The translations under genes and the position numbers were made by a program. Shown in pieces: positions 1-6,540 of a DNA stretch of 30,081 nucleotides (its first letter is position 1; each line of letters opens with the position of its first letter). Source of the DNA: a virus; the IMG/VR virus record IMGVR_UViG_3300037245_000753, positions 1-30,081 of that record. The stretch is one strand, 5' to 3'. Under the pieces are notes generated by a model. It was not told where the DNA came from, made no database searches, and saw only the letters and a program-made list of their open reading frames with translations.

Positions 1-677
1 CTACTGAGGGTGATGATGTTTGGGGTGGTGGTGGTGTTTATATCTTCTATCCTACGGCAGGTATTGATGTTGATATAGTAAGCACCAATGCAGAGGTTAA
101 TGGGGCTATTCAAGTAACTATACAAGGTCTTGATAGTAATTGGGACCTCCAAGAACAAACCGTTACGCTCAATGGTGTAACGCCCGTACAAGTCCCAACC
201 AATACTTACATTAGACTGTTTAGGGCATGGGTGCATGAAGCTGGAAACCTTAACACTAACGTAGGCGATATAACTGTTTACGCTAGAGCAACAGGAAGCG
301 GTGTGACTATTGGAGATGTGGGTCTCTTTATAGGGGCTAGTGACGGTCAGACTTTACAGACTATTTATACTATTCCGAATAACAAAACAGGATACTTCCT
401 AAAAGGATATGTTGGATTAGCAACCGACGCCAAAACCGCCGAAAACGGCACATTTAGATGGCTGATGAAACTTAATGATGGCGTCAATGGGGCATGGCTA
501 GTCCAAGGAGAAATGGGACTCGTGAACCTTGGGTCTGGAAATTGGCAGTACGAGTATGGTATTCCGGCAGGCCCACTCCCAGAGAAGACAGATATAAGAA
601 TTGCGTTAACCACTGCGTCAGCTACATTCGACACGGTAGGTGGATATGACATATTATTAGTAGACGATGGATTCTAA
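1..677 (+). CDS. virion structural protein, C-terminal part (5' truncated)
   Basis: The frame is open from base 3 to the TAA at 675-677, so the start lies outside the window. About 224 residues remain. They are rich in Gly, Thr, Asn and Val, with short alternating hydrophobic segments and no catalytic motif, as in beta-rich phage tail or fibre proteins. The pattern of repeated NG..PV and IPNNKTGYFLKG-type strands resembles structural proteins encoded late in podovirus genomes. It is followed 10 bases later by another rightward gene. If the genome is circular or permuted, this is the far end of the late block that leaves the window at base 30081 (inference). Exact role unknown. Confidence 0.7.
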   Translation, partial: TEGDDVWGGGGVYIFYPTAGIDVDIVSTNAEVNGAIQVTIQGLDSNWDLQEQTVTLNGVTPVQVPTNTYIRLFRAWVHEAGNLNTNVGDITVYARATGSGVTIGDVGLFIGASDGQTLQTIYTIPNNKTGYFLKGYVGLATDAKTAENGTFRWLMKLNDGVNGAWLVQGEMGLVNLGSGNWQYEYGIPAGPLPEKTDIRIALTTASATFDTVGGYDILLVDDGF

Positions 678-687
678 GGAATAAACA

Positions 688-930
688 ATGCCACAAGCAA
701 CAGTAAGCATATCACAAGGGTTCTGGCAGAGAATAATAGACGCCAACCCAGACATACCTCTTGACGAGGATACCCAAGAGCCTATAATGACAGAGGTTCA
801 GATGGCCAGGAAGCAGATAGGGGAAGTCATTAAAAGGTATGTGATTAAAGACGAAACCAGAAAGGCAAGGCAGGTCGCGCGATCAGCCAGAGTGCCCGTA
901 ACCGAAGACGACTTTAAATTTGAGGACTAA
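688..930 (+). CDS. hypothetical phage protein, 80 aa
   Basis: Starts at ATG 688 with AGGA seven bases upstream. Charged, predicted helical protein with a Lys/Arg-rich stretch near residues 55-70 and an acidic C-terminus. No transmembrane segment or recognisable motif. It lies between the structural gene and a coiled-coil gene on the late rightward transcript, so a virion or lysis accessory role is possible but not shown. Confidence 0.65.
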   Translation: MPQATVSISQGFWQRIIDANPDIPLDEDTQEPIMTEVQMARKQIGEVIKRYVIKDETRKARQVARSARVPVTEDDFKFED

Positions 931-931
931 C

Positions 932-1069
932 ATGGATGAACAAACAGAGACAGAAGCAGAAATCGGCAGACTTTACATGGCACTAGACGGCCTTGCCGTG
1001 CAACGGGCAGAGATTATAGAGTCTCTGCAAACTAAACAGAAGGAACTTAAGGAGATGAGTGATGGCTAA
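932..1069 (+). CDS. small coiled-coil protein, 45 aa
   Basis: Short gene beginning two bases after the previous stop and overlapping the next start by eight bases. The product is acidic at the N-terminus and then almost entirely helical with heptad-like Leu/Ile spacing (residues 10-42). The AAGGAG inside its 3' end is the ribosome site of the next gene, so the two are translationally coupled. Function unknown; an oligomerising partner for the adjacent membrane protein is possible. Confidence 0.6.
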   Translation: MDEQTETEAEIGRLYMALDGLAVQRAEIIESLQTKQKELKEMSDG

Positions 1070-1382
1070 AGAACAATGGCACAGATGGGGACAGACAGCA
1101 GTGACTATAATTACCTTAGCATTTGTCTGCGGTATAACATATAGTCGCATTGAGATTAACACCAGCGACATAACCGATATGGAAGATGATGTTAAGGTTG
1201 TAGAGGGTGACATCCACTCACTCCAGCTAAACCAGCAAAGAGACATTGCGCTCAGAGAGGCACTGTTGAAAACGGCTACTAGGATGGAGGCTAAGATGGA
1301 CAAGATGAGTGACGAACAGAACATAATAAAAGCAGACGTAATTGCCACTAAGATAAAAGTAGAAACCCTAATAAAGGACTAA
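1062..1382 (+). CDS. membrane-anchored coiled-coil protein (inner-membrane spanin or holin-like candidate)
   Basis: ATG 1062 is preferred over the GTG three bases earlier because AAGGAG sits seven bases upstream. Residues about 11-29 form one hydrophobic helix, followed by an extended soluble coiled-coil (residues 33-100) rich in Asp, Glu, Lys and Met. This topology, with a short cytoplasmic tail, one helix and a long periplasmic coiled coil, is that of inner-membrane spanins (Rz type). A lipoprotein gene lies just downstream at 1477. No family signature is visible, so lysis is inferred from architecture and position; a holin or a tail-associated membrane protein are alternatives. Confidence 0.6.
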   Translation: MAKEQWHRWGQTAVTIITLAFVCGITYSRIEINTSDITDMEDDVKVVEGDIHSLQLNQQRDIALREALLKTATRMEAKMDKMSDEQNIIKADVIATKIKVETLIKD

Positions 1383-1384
1383 TC

Positions 1385-1480
1385 ATGCCAACACACACAC
1401 CAAAGGAACGTAAGAAGAACAAGGTTAAGCAGAAAAAGACTAAGGTGAAACAAAAGAAGAATAAGGTGAAAAAGAAATGA
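1385..1480 (+). CDS. 31-aa lysine-repeat peptide
   Basis: Starts at ATG 1385, two bases after the previous stop, and overlaps the lipoprotein start by ATGA. After a ten-residue head, the product is three near-identical seven-residue units, KKNKVKQ, KKTKVKQ and KKNKVKK. More than half of the residues are lysine, and the DNA shows matching 21-base repeats. Very short Lys-rich peptides occur in other phages with unknown role. Possible jobs are DNA or RNA binding, membrane binding or packaging charge balance. The overlap with neighbours supports it as a real gene. Confidence 0.6.
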   Translation: MPTHTPKERKKNKVKQKKTKVKQKKNKVKKK

Positions 1481-1707
1481 GATACATCCTAATAACAATT
1501 CTATTCCTCTGCACCGGCTGCACCACCCTCACCTTCACGTCCCCTACGGGGGCACAGGCGACATACTCCAGGTTCGGCAGCCAAAGCCTTGACGGTGTTG
1601 AAATCGTCCTCAGCGACGGCACAGGGCTGTCCTTTGATAAGCAGAAGGCAGACCCATCGAAGTTTATAGAGGCTCTTACGGAGTTTCTAAAGCAGATACC
1701 AAAGTAG
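1477..1707 (+). CDS. small putative lipoprotein (outer-membrane spanin candidate)
   Basis: 76 residues with a basic start, a hydrophobic core (residues 4-12) and Cys15 in LCTGC, giving a lipobox-like cleavage site. Gly at -1 is good, Cys at -3 is unusual. The mature part is about 61 residues and not proline-rich, unlike classical Rz1. It overlaps the lysine-repeat gene by four bases and is the last gene before the terminator at 1731. With the membrane coiled-coil protein at 1062 it may form a two-component spanin; this is inferred from arrangement only. Confidence 0.65.
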   Translation: MRYILITILFLCTGCTTLTFTSPTGAQATYSRFGSQSLDGVEIVLSDGTGLSFDKQKADPSKFIEALTEFLKQIPK

Positions 1708-1730
1708 ATTTCATCTCCATCCTCCTCTAA

Positions 1731-1769
1731 GCCCCGTGACCGGATAAGTCTGGTTGCGGGGTATTATTC
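1731..1769 (+). terminator. hairpin terminator ending the rightward late transcript
   Basis: CCCCG at 1732-1736 pairs with CGGGG at 1757-1761, with an inner ACC/GGT pairing at 1739-1741 and 1752-1754, followed by TATTATT. It sits exactly between the last rightward gene and the 3' end of the leftward cluster. The U-tract is weak, and the stem may also work in the other direction. Confidence 0.6.
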
Positions 1770-1949
1770 TACCTGCCAAGGGTATCCGTATTCGTCGAAG
1801 TATTTCTTTAGTCCTAAAAATAACCTAAACGTACGGTCTTGCGATATAGGGTAAGCTCCGCCGCAATTATCACTCACCCATAGCGGATTCTCCGAGTCAT
1901 AGTATAAATCAAATGCACCCATTTCGTCTTCAAATACTTTTTCGCTCAT
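1764..1949 (-). CDS. hypothetical protein, 61 aa; last gene of the leftward cluster
   Basis: ATG at 1949 has a good ribosome site (AAGGAAAG). Acidic, aromatic-rich product with many Tyr, Trp and Phe and a single Cys. No motif recognised. It is the distal end of the leftward transcript and meets the late transcript tail-to-tail. Confidence 0.6.
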   Translation of the reverse strand: MSEKVFEDEMGAFDLYYDSENPLWVSDNCGGAYPISQDRTFRLFLGLKKYFDEYGYPWQVE

Positions 1950-2007
1950 CGTTTTCTTTCCTTTCCCATCAGCCCCCTACCTGTAGGGCAGGCAGAGGGC
2001 GAGGCGT

Positions 2008-2229
2008 TTAATCTTCTAGTTCTACAATTTCTGTCCTAGTAACTTCATCTTCTGTGTCTATTGATATAGCAGGAGAAGAACCAGTCGAGGCTATATTGCA
2101 GTTTTCGATTGTTAAATTAGGTGCTTGGTTCAATGCTTTTGCTAATACGTGAACTGCGCCACATAGTTCATTTATAGCATGAAGCCTATCTTCTCTTTGT
2201 ACTGTTACTTTTATAATCTGGTTACGCAT
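2008..2229 (-). CDS. hypothetical protein, 73 aa
   Basis: ATG 2229 preceded by AAAGGAATG. Predicted beta strand at residues 4-12, then a helix (16-34) and an acidic tail ending in EIVELED. No recognised family. A GC hairpin (1975-1988) follows the stop before the next gene. Confidence 0.6.
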   Translation of the reverse strand: MRNQIIKVTVQREDRLHAINELCGAVHVLAKALNQAPNLTIENCNIASTGSSPAISIDTEDEVTRTEIVELED

Positions 2230-2303
2230 CTTTCATTCCTTTCGTGTTTATTATTGCCCCGCCCCTCATCGCGGGGAGGGACGAGGCTTGCCGTAACTAT
2301 AGG

Positions 2304-2516
2304 CTATTCTTGTTCTGGTTCAGGGTCGTCATTTATATCAAGAAATCCCGTAACTACTCCGACAACGGGTATTACAACTCCAATGCCTCTTACTACCTCT
2401 GCTTTTATTGGCGACTCGAAATCGCAGTGACAGAGCTTTACGATATTAGACACGTACCCGTACACGGGCAACAATGCTATTATCACGACTAACAATATCA
2501 ACATCCATACTTTCAT
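2304..2516 (-). CDS. small membrane protein with two hydrophobic segments
   Basis: 70 residues. Residues 2-20 are strongly hydrophobic, and residues 42-60 form a second hydrophobic, Val/Ile/Gly-rich stretch, so it is predicted to be a two-helix or signal-anchored membrane protein with an acidic, Pro-containing C-terminus. Cys29 and Cys31 lie in the loop. ATGA overlap couples it to the upstream zinc-motif gene. Role unknown; superinfection exclusion and holin are possible but unsupported. Confidence 0.6.
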   Translation of the reverse strand: MKVWMLILLVVIIALLPVYGYVSNIVKLCHCDFESPIKAEVVRGIGVVIPVVGVVTGFLDINDDPEPEQE

Positions 2517-2695
2517 TCTACTTCCCTTTCGTCATAAGTTTCGACACGTTGTTGTGCCTTCTTAATTTTATATTTCACCTGCCCCTGACACCAAGGGCAA
2601 GTACCATTATTCCTACACGAAGTATCTATCGCCTTGCACCCGCGATACTTCTTTCTCTTTTCTTTGCCGCTATTTATTGCTTTGTCTAGACTCAT
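2513..2695 (-). CDS. small basic Cys-rich (zinc-motif) protein, 60 aa
   Basis: Contains C20, C27 and the pair CPWC (33-36) in a Lys/Arg-rich background, an arrangement compatible with a single zinc-binding knuckle. It overlaps its neighbours on both sides by four bases (ATGA), so it is embedded in a translationally coupled string. Nucleic-acid binding is plausible; no family recognised. Confidence 0.6.
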   Translation of the reverse strand: MSLDKAINSGKEKRKKYRGCKAIDTSCRNNGTCPWCQGQVKYKIKKAQQRVETYDEREVE

Positions 2696-3399
2696 GCTGC
2701 CTCCCGATTAAAGTAATAATTAACCATGTAATGCAACTGGTCAGGGGTGATCTGGGCGGGGTCGGCTTTAATCTTCTCCATCCAAACATCAGTACATATC
2801 CCATCCACTGCTACGTACTTAATATCCAGCATCTCCGGCCACACCTCCAGCATCACCTCTGCCACAGCCCTGTTACAAATCATCTTAGTCTTGCTCGGCT
2901 TCCAGATATTACGCTTGGAGATGAAAGAGAAGAAGGCTGCGCCCTTGTCGTACTGGATATGGTTGGGGCCAAAGAAACAGCTATTGTCTTTGTATAGATG
3001 TTCGCATCCAGAAACAATAGCCTCGAATGGATTAACGCAACCTCTTAAGCCTAGGGCAATTTCAATCATTTGCCGTCTCATTGAATTGTCCAAGCCCGCC
3101 ATCTCGCAACCCTTCTTAAACAGAACAGCCTCCTGCTCCGCCGTGACAGGGATGTAGACCGTTGACCACCTATAAGGGTGCGAGTAGCCTATCATCTTGA
3201 ACCTTGCCCCGTTACAGCCGCCTGACAGGGTAGAGGAGAAGCTGATGTCGCCGTACCTGTCTGAAAACTCTAACTCCGTATGTAGTCCATTAGTGCGCAT
3301 CACCCTCATCGCCTCGGAGAAGGTGAGCTTGTCGCCGTAGAGCTGCATCATCTTGGCGTTCTTGGTTCTTAGCTTGATGTACTTTGTTTCTTCGCTCAT
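2692..3399 (-). CDS. candidate permuted papain-fold (NlpC/P60 or YiiX-like) enzyme
   Basis: 235 residues, by far the largest gene in this part. A segment with H40 in GLHTELEFSDRYGD is followed by SFSSTLSGG and ARFKMIGYSHPYRW. Later come a YDKGAAFF segment (150-157) and KMICNRAVAEVM with C175. Order and spacing match circularly permuted papain-like enzymes such as YiiX or YaeF, where the His precedes the Cys, and phage proteins with H.E..FSDG...FSS and a C-terminal WFCSE motif. H40 and C175 are the proposed catalytic pair. Substrate unknown; peptidoglycan or acyl/amide bonds are possible. Family assignment is by pattern only. Confidence 0.55.
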   Translation of the reverse strand: MSEETKYIKLRTKNAKMMQLYGDKLTFSEAMRVMRTNGLHTELEFSDRYGDISFSSTLSGGCNGARFKMIGYSHPYRWSTVYIPVTAEQEAVLFKKGCEMAGLDNSMRRQMIEIALGLRGCVNPFEAIVSGCEHLYKDNSCFFGPNHIQYDKGAAFFSFISKRNIWKPSKTKMICNRAVAEVMLEVWPEMLDIKYVAVDGICTDVWMEKIKADPAQITPDQLHYMVNYYFNREAA

Positions 3400-3408
3400 T
3401 CTATCTCC

Positions 3409-3870
3409 TTACACATCAAATAAATGTTTTATGTCTTTAAGTATATCCTTTTCAGCTTCCCACACAACACGACTCACATGCCTACTGAGGCGTTCTGCGG
3501 TTCGTTGTTGTGCCCCATATATCTTCTTCTGGAACACTATCACAAGAGGAGTCTCGTATTGCTCAGTGTACTTACGCATCTTCGTAGCGTCTTTAGTCTG
3601 TAGCCATCCCTTTGTTTCTTCAAACTCCATGTAATCACCTTGGTATTCTATCTTGAAGTCGGGTGTGTAGTTTTTGTATTTAGCCCTGCCCTTGTGGTCG
3701 GTGTACTCTATCTCTAAAGTCTCTTCTTCGTAATACCAATTCTCGATCTCTCCATTGTCCATGCGGAGTTGGCAATATTCTGCCCAGTGGTATTCAAAGA
3801 TAGACCTAAAGTTACATTCATGCCCGTTCATAATCTTAGTGTAACGCTTTACATGTCCAAAGTCTGCCAT
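3409..3870 (-). CDS. PD-(D/E)XK endonuclease (DUF1064 or phage endonuclease-like)
   Basis: ATG at 3870 is chosen over ATG 3891 because it is preceded by AAAGGAAAAG and shares its A with the upstream stop (TAATG). The 153-residue product has the nuclease core in order: FRSIFEYHWAEY with E26, a strand-rich region, YTPDFKIEY with D71, and EFEETKGW with E85 and K87. That is a complete PD-...-ExK site. A Lys-rich helix follows, as in DUF1064-type phage nucleases that act in junction resolution or host DNA degradation. No HNH or zinc motif. Neighbouring genes are unrelated, so the exact substrate is open. Confidence 0.75.
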   Translation of the reverse strand: MADFGHVKRYTKIMNGHECNFRSIFEYHWAEYCQLRMDNGEIENWYYEEETLEIEYTDHKGRAKYKNYTPDFKIEYQGDYMEFEETKGWLQTKDATKMRKYTEQYETPLVIVFQKKIYGAQQRTAERLSRHVSRVVWEAEKDILKDIKHLFDV

Positions 3871-4022
3871 TACTCTTTTCCTTTCAGCCATTTGGCATAA
3901 GTCTCACACCCCAGACAGGACTCTTCCATCGCACAGTTACATGCTCTATCGCAGGGGCAGGGGTGGAGGTCGGGTTTCTTTGTTAGTTCTTCGTAGCTTG
4001 GTATCTTAATTGGTTTCTTCAT
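3870..4022 (-). CDS. small Cys-rich protein, 50 aa
   Basis: Read as ATG 4022 to TAA 3870. Its start overlaps the upstream stop by ATGA, and its stop overlaps the nuclease start by TAATG, which supports it despite its size. The product has C20, C22, C26, C28, C34 and C37 within 18 residues, flanked by Lys-rich ends, so it probably binds one or two zinc ions. Unknown family. Confidence 0.65.
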   Translation of the reverse strand: MKKPIKIPSYEELTKKPDLHPCPCDRACNCAMEESCLGCETYAKWLKGKE

Positions 4023-4387
4023 TTGCTCTCCCCGCTCTTATCGCCGTCCGCTGGGGGGAGGGAGATGGGCTTCCAGAAAAGGACAACATCCCGACTTTCC
4101 CAAAAGTTTTCAGGCTCCGCATAGAACATTCTTGTCGATGGTAGATTATTTGATTCTCTTACTACCTGATAATACCCTGTCTTTTCCGGCGGCCTATCCT
4201 CTACCGACACCCACTCATGCTTGGCAAGCTCTGCCTCAAGCTCGGCAATCCGGCAATCCTTACACACCTTGTCCCTGGTAAGCTTGTAGCTCTTTAAGCA
4301 CCCGCACAGGTTCATGGTGTGGAGATTCTCCGACTTGAGGCAGGAGAGTTCGGCAGTGAGGTTTTTAATTTTGTCGTCTTTATTCAT
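4019..4387 (-). CDS. DUF551-domain protein with N-terminal coiled coil and Cys cluster
   Basis: 122 residues. The N-terminal part has leucine-spaced helices (1-20 and 45-55) around a Cys group (C28, C30, C41, C44). The C-terminal half begins HEWVSVEDRPPEKTGYYQVV and ends FWKPISLPPAD, the signature of DUF551 (W.SVEDRLP...VTHWMPLPEPP), common in phages and of unknown function. The stop overlaps the next start by ATGA. Confidence 0.75.
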   Translation of the reverse strand: MNKDDKIKNLTAELSCLKSENLHTMNLCGCLKSYKLTRDKVCKDCRIAELEAELAKHEWVSVEDRPPEKTGYYQVVRESNNLPSTRMFYAEPENFWESRDVVLFWKPISLPPADGDKSGESK

Positions 4388-4390
4388 TTC

Positions 4391-4600
4391 TTATATCTCC
4401 TTAAGAGAGAGTTCGTATTGTTTACATGACCCTTTGCGGGGAGTGAAGCCGAAAGCTTTTTTAAATTCAGTAACATTAAGGAATAAGAACGCTGGCTTCC
4501 CGTCACTGCTAAAAAAACTCGCATCCTTAGTCTTTGGTTTAGCGTGAGTTCCAGCTATTACATTCTGTTGCCTGTCTCTTGTTATCCATGCTTTACTCAT
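4391..4600 (-). CDS. hypothetical protein, 69 aa
   Basis: ATG 4600 with AAGGAG upstream. Basic protein with a strand-helix pattern at residues 35-50 (FLFLNVTEFKKAFGF) and a single Cys59. No family recognised. It is the first gene after the structured 200-base leader at 4601-4799. Confidence 0.55.
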   Translation of the reverse strand: MSKAWITRDRQQNVIAGTHAKPKTKDASFFSSDGKPAFLFLNVTEFKKAFGFTPRKGSCKQYELSLKEI

Positions 4601-4799
4601 TCTTCTATCTCCTTAAATTTGAGTGACCCCCGAAGAGGCCACCCATGAAAGTTTTACAGCAAGGTAGATTACCGTTACTGTTGTTTTGGCACGCGACCTG
4701 AAAATGTCTTCCCTTTCGTTATGCGTGCCGGTTTAAAGTAAGCACAACCCACACTTCAATCTATGATCGCATAGAAGGTTAATAGTGGGTGCGTGGTTG
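4601..4799 (-). other. 200-base structured gap before gene 4391-4600
   Basis: No credible gene. Read leftward it holds a long hairpin at 4800-4744 (ACAACC/GGTTGT with an inner CTATG-ATCG-CATAG arm), a second stem GGCACGC/GCGTGCC at 4729 and 4688, and a short GTGGCC/GGTCAC hairpin near 4624-4643. The segment TGGGTGGCCTCTT at about 4646-4634 recurs as TGGGCGGCCTCTT at 5503-5491. A regulatory or processing leader is possible. No good promoter was identified. Confidence 0.4.
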
Positions 4800-5282
4800 T
4801 CATTTATTTCTTTTCTCTGAACATTCAGGACATCGGTACTTCTTTTCTTTACCCAGTCCGGTAAACTTAAATCCCGAATGCCAGTCCTTTTTACAATCAA
4901 CACACGCCTTAGAGCTAATCGGCTTATCGTTTTTCTTCTTCCATGTCCTGACGGCAGCTTTCCAATCCTTCATTGCCCCAGTCCCAATCTTCCACCCCTT
5001 CGAGTCGTAGTGATTAAGAAAGTTGTCACAGTCGAGGTCAAACTTAATCGACACTGAATACTCTTTAAGCTCTAGTTGGGTTGGCCTTACGAATCTTGTT
5101 GTCTTTGTCACGGCCTTGTTTATCTTCTTGCACCTGCCACACCACCCACCCGCCTTAACGCTGATATAGTTAGGCTTAATACTAACGTGCAGAGGCGGGT
5201 TGAACCTGCATATACCGTCATAAGACCTGCCTTCGTATTCATGCTTGTATGGGTAGTAGTGTTTGCAGGCTTCACAAGTCAT
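4800..5282 (-). CDS. zinc-ribbon protein with KGWK...MKDWKAAVRTW motif
   Basis: 160 residues in three parts. Residues 1-51 carry C3, C6, C25, C48 and C51 in a CEAC...CRFNPP...GGWCGRC layout seen in small phage zinc proteins. Residues 86-117 read FLNHYDSKGWKIG followed by MKDWKAAVRTW, the motif often found at the C-terminus of phage replication organisers and DnaT-like helicase loaders. Residues 127-154 form a second ribbon (CVDC...CPEC). It is the only replication-like motif seen in the leftward cluster. Whether it acts in replication is inference. Confidence 0.6.
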   Translation of the reverse strand: MTCEACKHYYPYKHEYEGRSYDGICRFNPPLHVSIKPNYISVKAGGWCGRCKKINKAVTKTTRFVRPTQLELKEYSVSIKFDLDCDNFLNHYDSKGWKIGTGAMKDWKAAVRTWKKKNDKPISSKACVDCKKDWHSGFKFTGLGKEKKYRCPECSEKRNK

Positions 5283-5434
5283 CTTCTTTCCCTATTTAAT
5301 ATCAGGATCAAATTATTATCTTCGGCATACTTCACAACCTCACCAACCCTCTGCTTCACCTTAGCATCGAAGTCGGGGCAGGTCTTATGCTTACCCTTAA
5401 CCGTGAAGACGCCGTTTTTGTGCTTAACTTCCAT
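5279..5434 (-). CDS. small hypothetical protein, 51 aa
   Basis: Although the frame stays open to about 5476, ATG 5434 is the better start because AAGGA lies four bases upstream and the region above it folds into a perfect three-way junction. Basic protein with a beta start (MEVKHKNGVFTVKGK) and a helix ending in LILILNRERR. ATGA overlap couples it to the zinc-ribbon gene at 4800-5282. Function unknown. Confidence 0.55.
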   Translation of the reverse strand: MEVKHKNGVFTVKGKHKTCPDFDAKVKQRVGEVVKYAEDNNLILILNRERR

Positions 5435-5450
5435 GTCGTCCTTAAAAGTA

Positions 5451-5503
5451 TGGGCGGCTGGGATAATCCCACACAACGATTGTGCCCGCTAAGAGGCCGC
5501 CCA
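5451..5503 (-). ncRNA. perfect three-way-junction RNA element in a 5' leader
   Basis: On the leftward strand, TGGGCGGC (5503-5496) pairs over eight bases with GCCGCCCA (5458-5451). Between them are an 11-base joining strand (CTCTTAGCGGG), a five-pair hairpin CACAA-TCG-TTGTG (5484-5472) and a directly abutting five-pair hairpin TGGGA-TTA-TCCCA (5471-5459). It ends 16 bases before the start codon at 5434. It may regulate that gene or stabilise the mRNA. It is not a known riboswitch that I recognise. Confidence 0.5.
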
Positions 5504-5508
5504 AAGGG

Positions 5509-5820
5509 TTATTTGTTCCATTGCTTTATTAAATGAGGGTTCTTTAATTTAGCATTAGCAAACACCTCATCGCTTGTCTGTGCGATAGCCTCGACAAAAG
5601 CCTGCAATCTCTCAGTACCACCACGACGCTTTGCTCGGTAAAGAGAGCCGAAGGCGGCGACCTGTATCTTGCTCTTTGTATTATCCTCAGAGCGAACCTG
5701 ATTAATACAGCCCTTTTTGTATCCCTTTTCTGGCCTCTTAAACATCTCGCCATGACAGGATATGTGGTACATATTGCAGTTGTAGCAGATGTCTTGCTTG
5801 TCTTGTAGTTTTTCTGGCAT
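5509..5820 (-). CDS. hypothetical protein with Cys/His cluster, 103 aa
   Basis: N-terminal metal-site candidate: CYNC (12-15), H19, C22, H23 and C38. A basic middle (RAKRRGGTERL) and an acidic helix follow. It probably binds zinc and perhaps nucleic acid. ATG 5820 has a reasonable AAGGAAAT-type site upstream. No named family recognised. Confidence 0.6.
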   Translation of the reverse strand: MPEKLQDKQDICYNCNMYHISCHGEMFKRPEKGYKKGCINQVRSEDNTKSKIQVAAFGSLYRAKRRGGTERLQAFVEAIAQTSDEVFANAKLKNPHLIKQWNK

Positions 5821-5829
5821 TTTATTTCC

Positions 5830-6153
5830 TTATATCAGTTCGTCATCCATCATCATTCGGAATCCATCTCGCAATCTAATTCCGTAAAGCTTGTGCATCG
5901 TAGCGTTCATACGCCTTGTGTCAGCGCCCTTCCTACTAGCTTCACTTCTATCCATCTTTTTCAGGGACGCCTCCAGTTCTGCTCTCGCAGACTTAACTCT
6001 TTCTGGTGTTGTAAAGGTACTGAAACATCTCACGTAAGCCCTTTGGCATCTGGGGCATTTATAGTTGTCATCATTCCTGAAAGACGAATCGACATAAACT
6101 CTATGGTAGCACAGAGAACACATCACTACTAATTTGCCTTCTGGGACACCCAT
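5830..6153 (-). CDS. zinc-ribbon protein with basic helical tail, 107 aa
   Basis: Residues 10-40 form a classic ribbon, CSLC then CPRC separated by about 18 residues. The C-terminal two thirds are basic and helical (RAELEASLKKMDRSEASRKGADTRR region), typical of a nucleic-acid-binding accessory protein. Start ATG 6153 has AAGGGAAAG upstream. A GGCC-TCTT-GGCC hairpin (6178-6189) precedes it in the leader. Confidence 0.65.
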   Translation of the reverse strand: MGVPEGKLVVMCSLCYHRVYVDSSFRNDDNYKCPRCQRAYVRCFSTFTTPERVKSARAELEASLKKMDRSEASRKGADTRRMNATMHKLYGIRLRDGFRMMMDDELI

Positions 6154-6204
6154 CTTCTTTCCCTTCGTTAAAGTGTCGGCCTCTTGGCCTTTAATTTCTC
6201 AACG

Positions 6205-6540
6205 TCACACGTTGGCAAGGTGGCGGTTAATGCTCTGATACCCGTTAAGCTGTGATTGAAGTATCTGAATATTCAGTATTATCGCCTTGTACTTAATTTC
6301 GGCATGGGTTACATCGCCCTTAAGTTCAGCACACCTACCCTTTGCCATTGATTCTATGATCGAGACGGGGTGCCCATCGTGCTTTAAGCTTTCCGTTACA
6401 ATACCCTTGGCTTTTTCATAGGCAACCGTAGCAATAGACAGTTCTTTATTGGCTACAAACTTATTAAGCATTCCACGAAAAGTGTCAAGGGCGTTTATCT
6501 TGGCCTGTATTTTGGTTGCTGTTTCTACTGATTCACTCAT
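6205..6540 (-). CDS. helical hypothetical protein, 111 aa
   Basis: ATG 6540 (MSESVETATK) is favoured over an upstream ATG at 6588 because GGAAGGAAAAG precedes it and its A is shared with the upstream stop (TAATG). Almost entirely alpha-helical, with coiled-coil-like Leu/Ile/Ala spacing and one Cys. No enzymatic motif. Confidence 0.6.
   Translation of the reverse strand: MSESVETATKIQAKINALDTFRGMLNKFVANKELSIATVAYEKAKGIVTESLKHDGHPVSIIESMAKGRCAELKGDVTHAEIKYKAIILNIQILQSQLNGYQSINRHLANV

Noticed and set aside
3870-3891. Nuclease start at ATG 3891
   Set aside because: It lacks a ribosome site and overlaps the Cys-rich gene by 22 bases. ATG 3870 has AAAGGA at good distance and a TAATG junction.
4688-4729. 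tRNA gene in the hairpin GGCACGC...GCGTGCC
   Set aside because: Only an acceptor-like stem is present with a 28-base loop; no D, anticodon or T arms.
5076-5492. Rightward open frame of 138 codons
   Set aside because: Lies opposite the zinc-ribbon gene and the three-way-junction element; no initiation signal.
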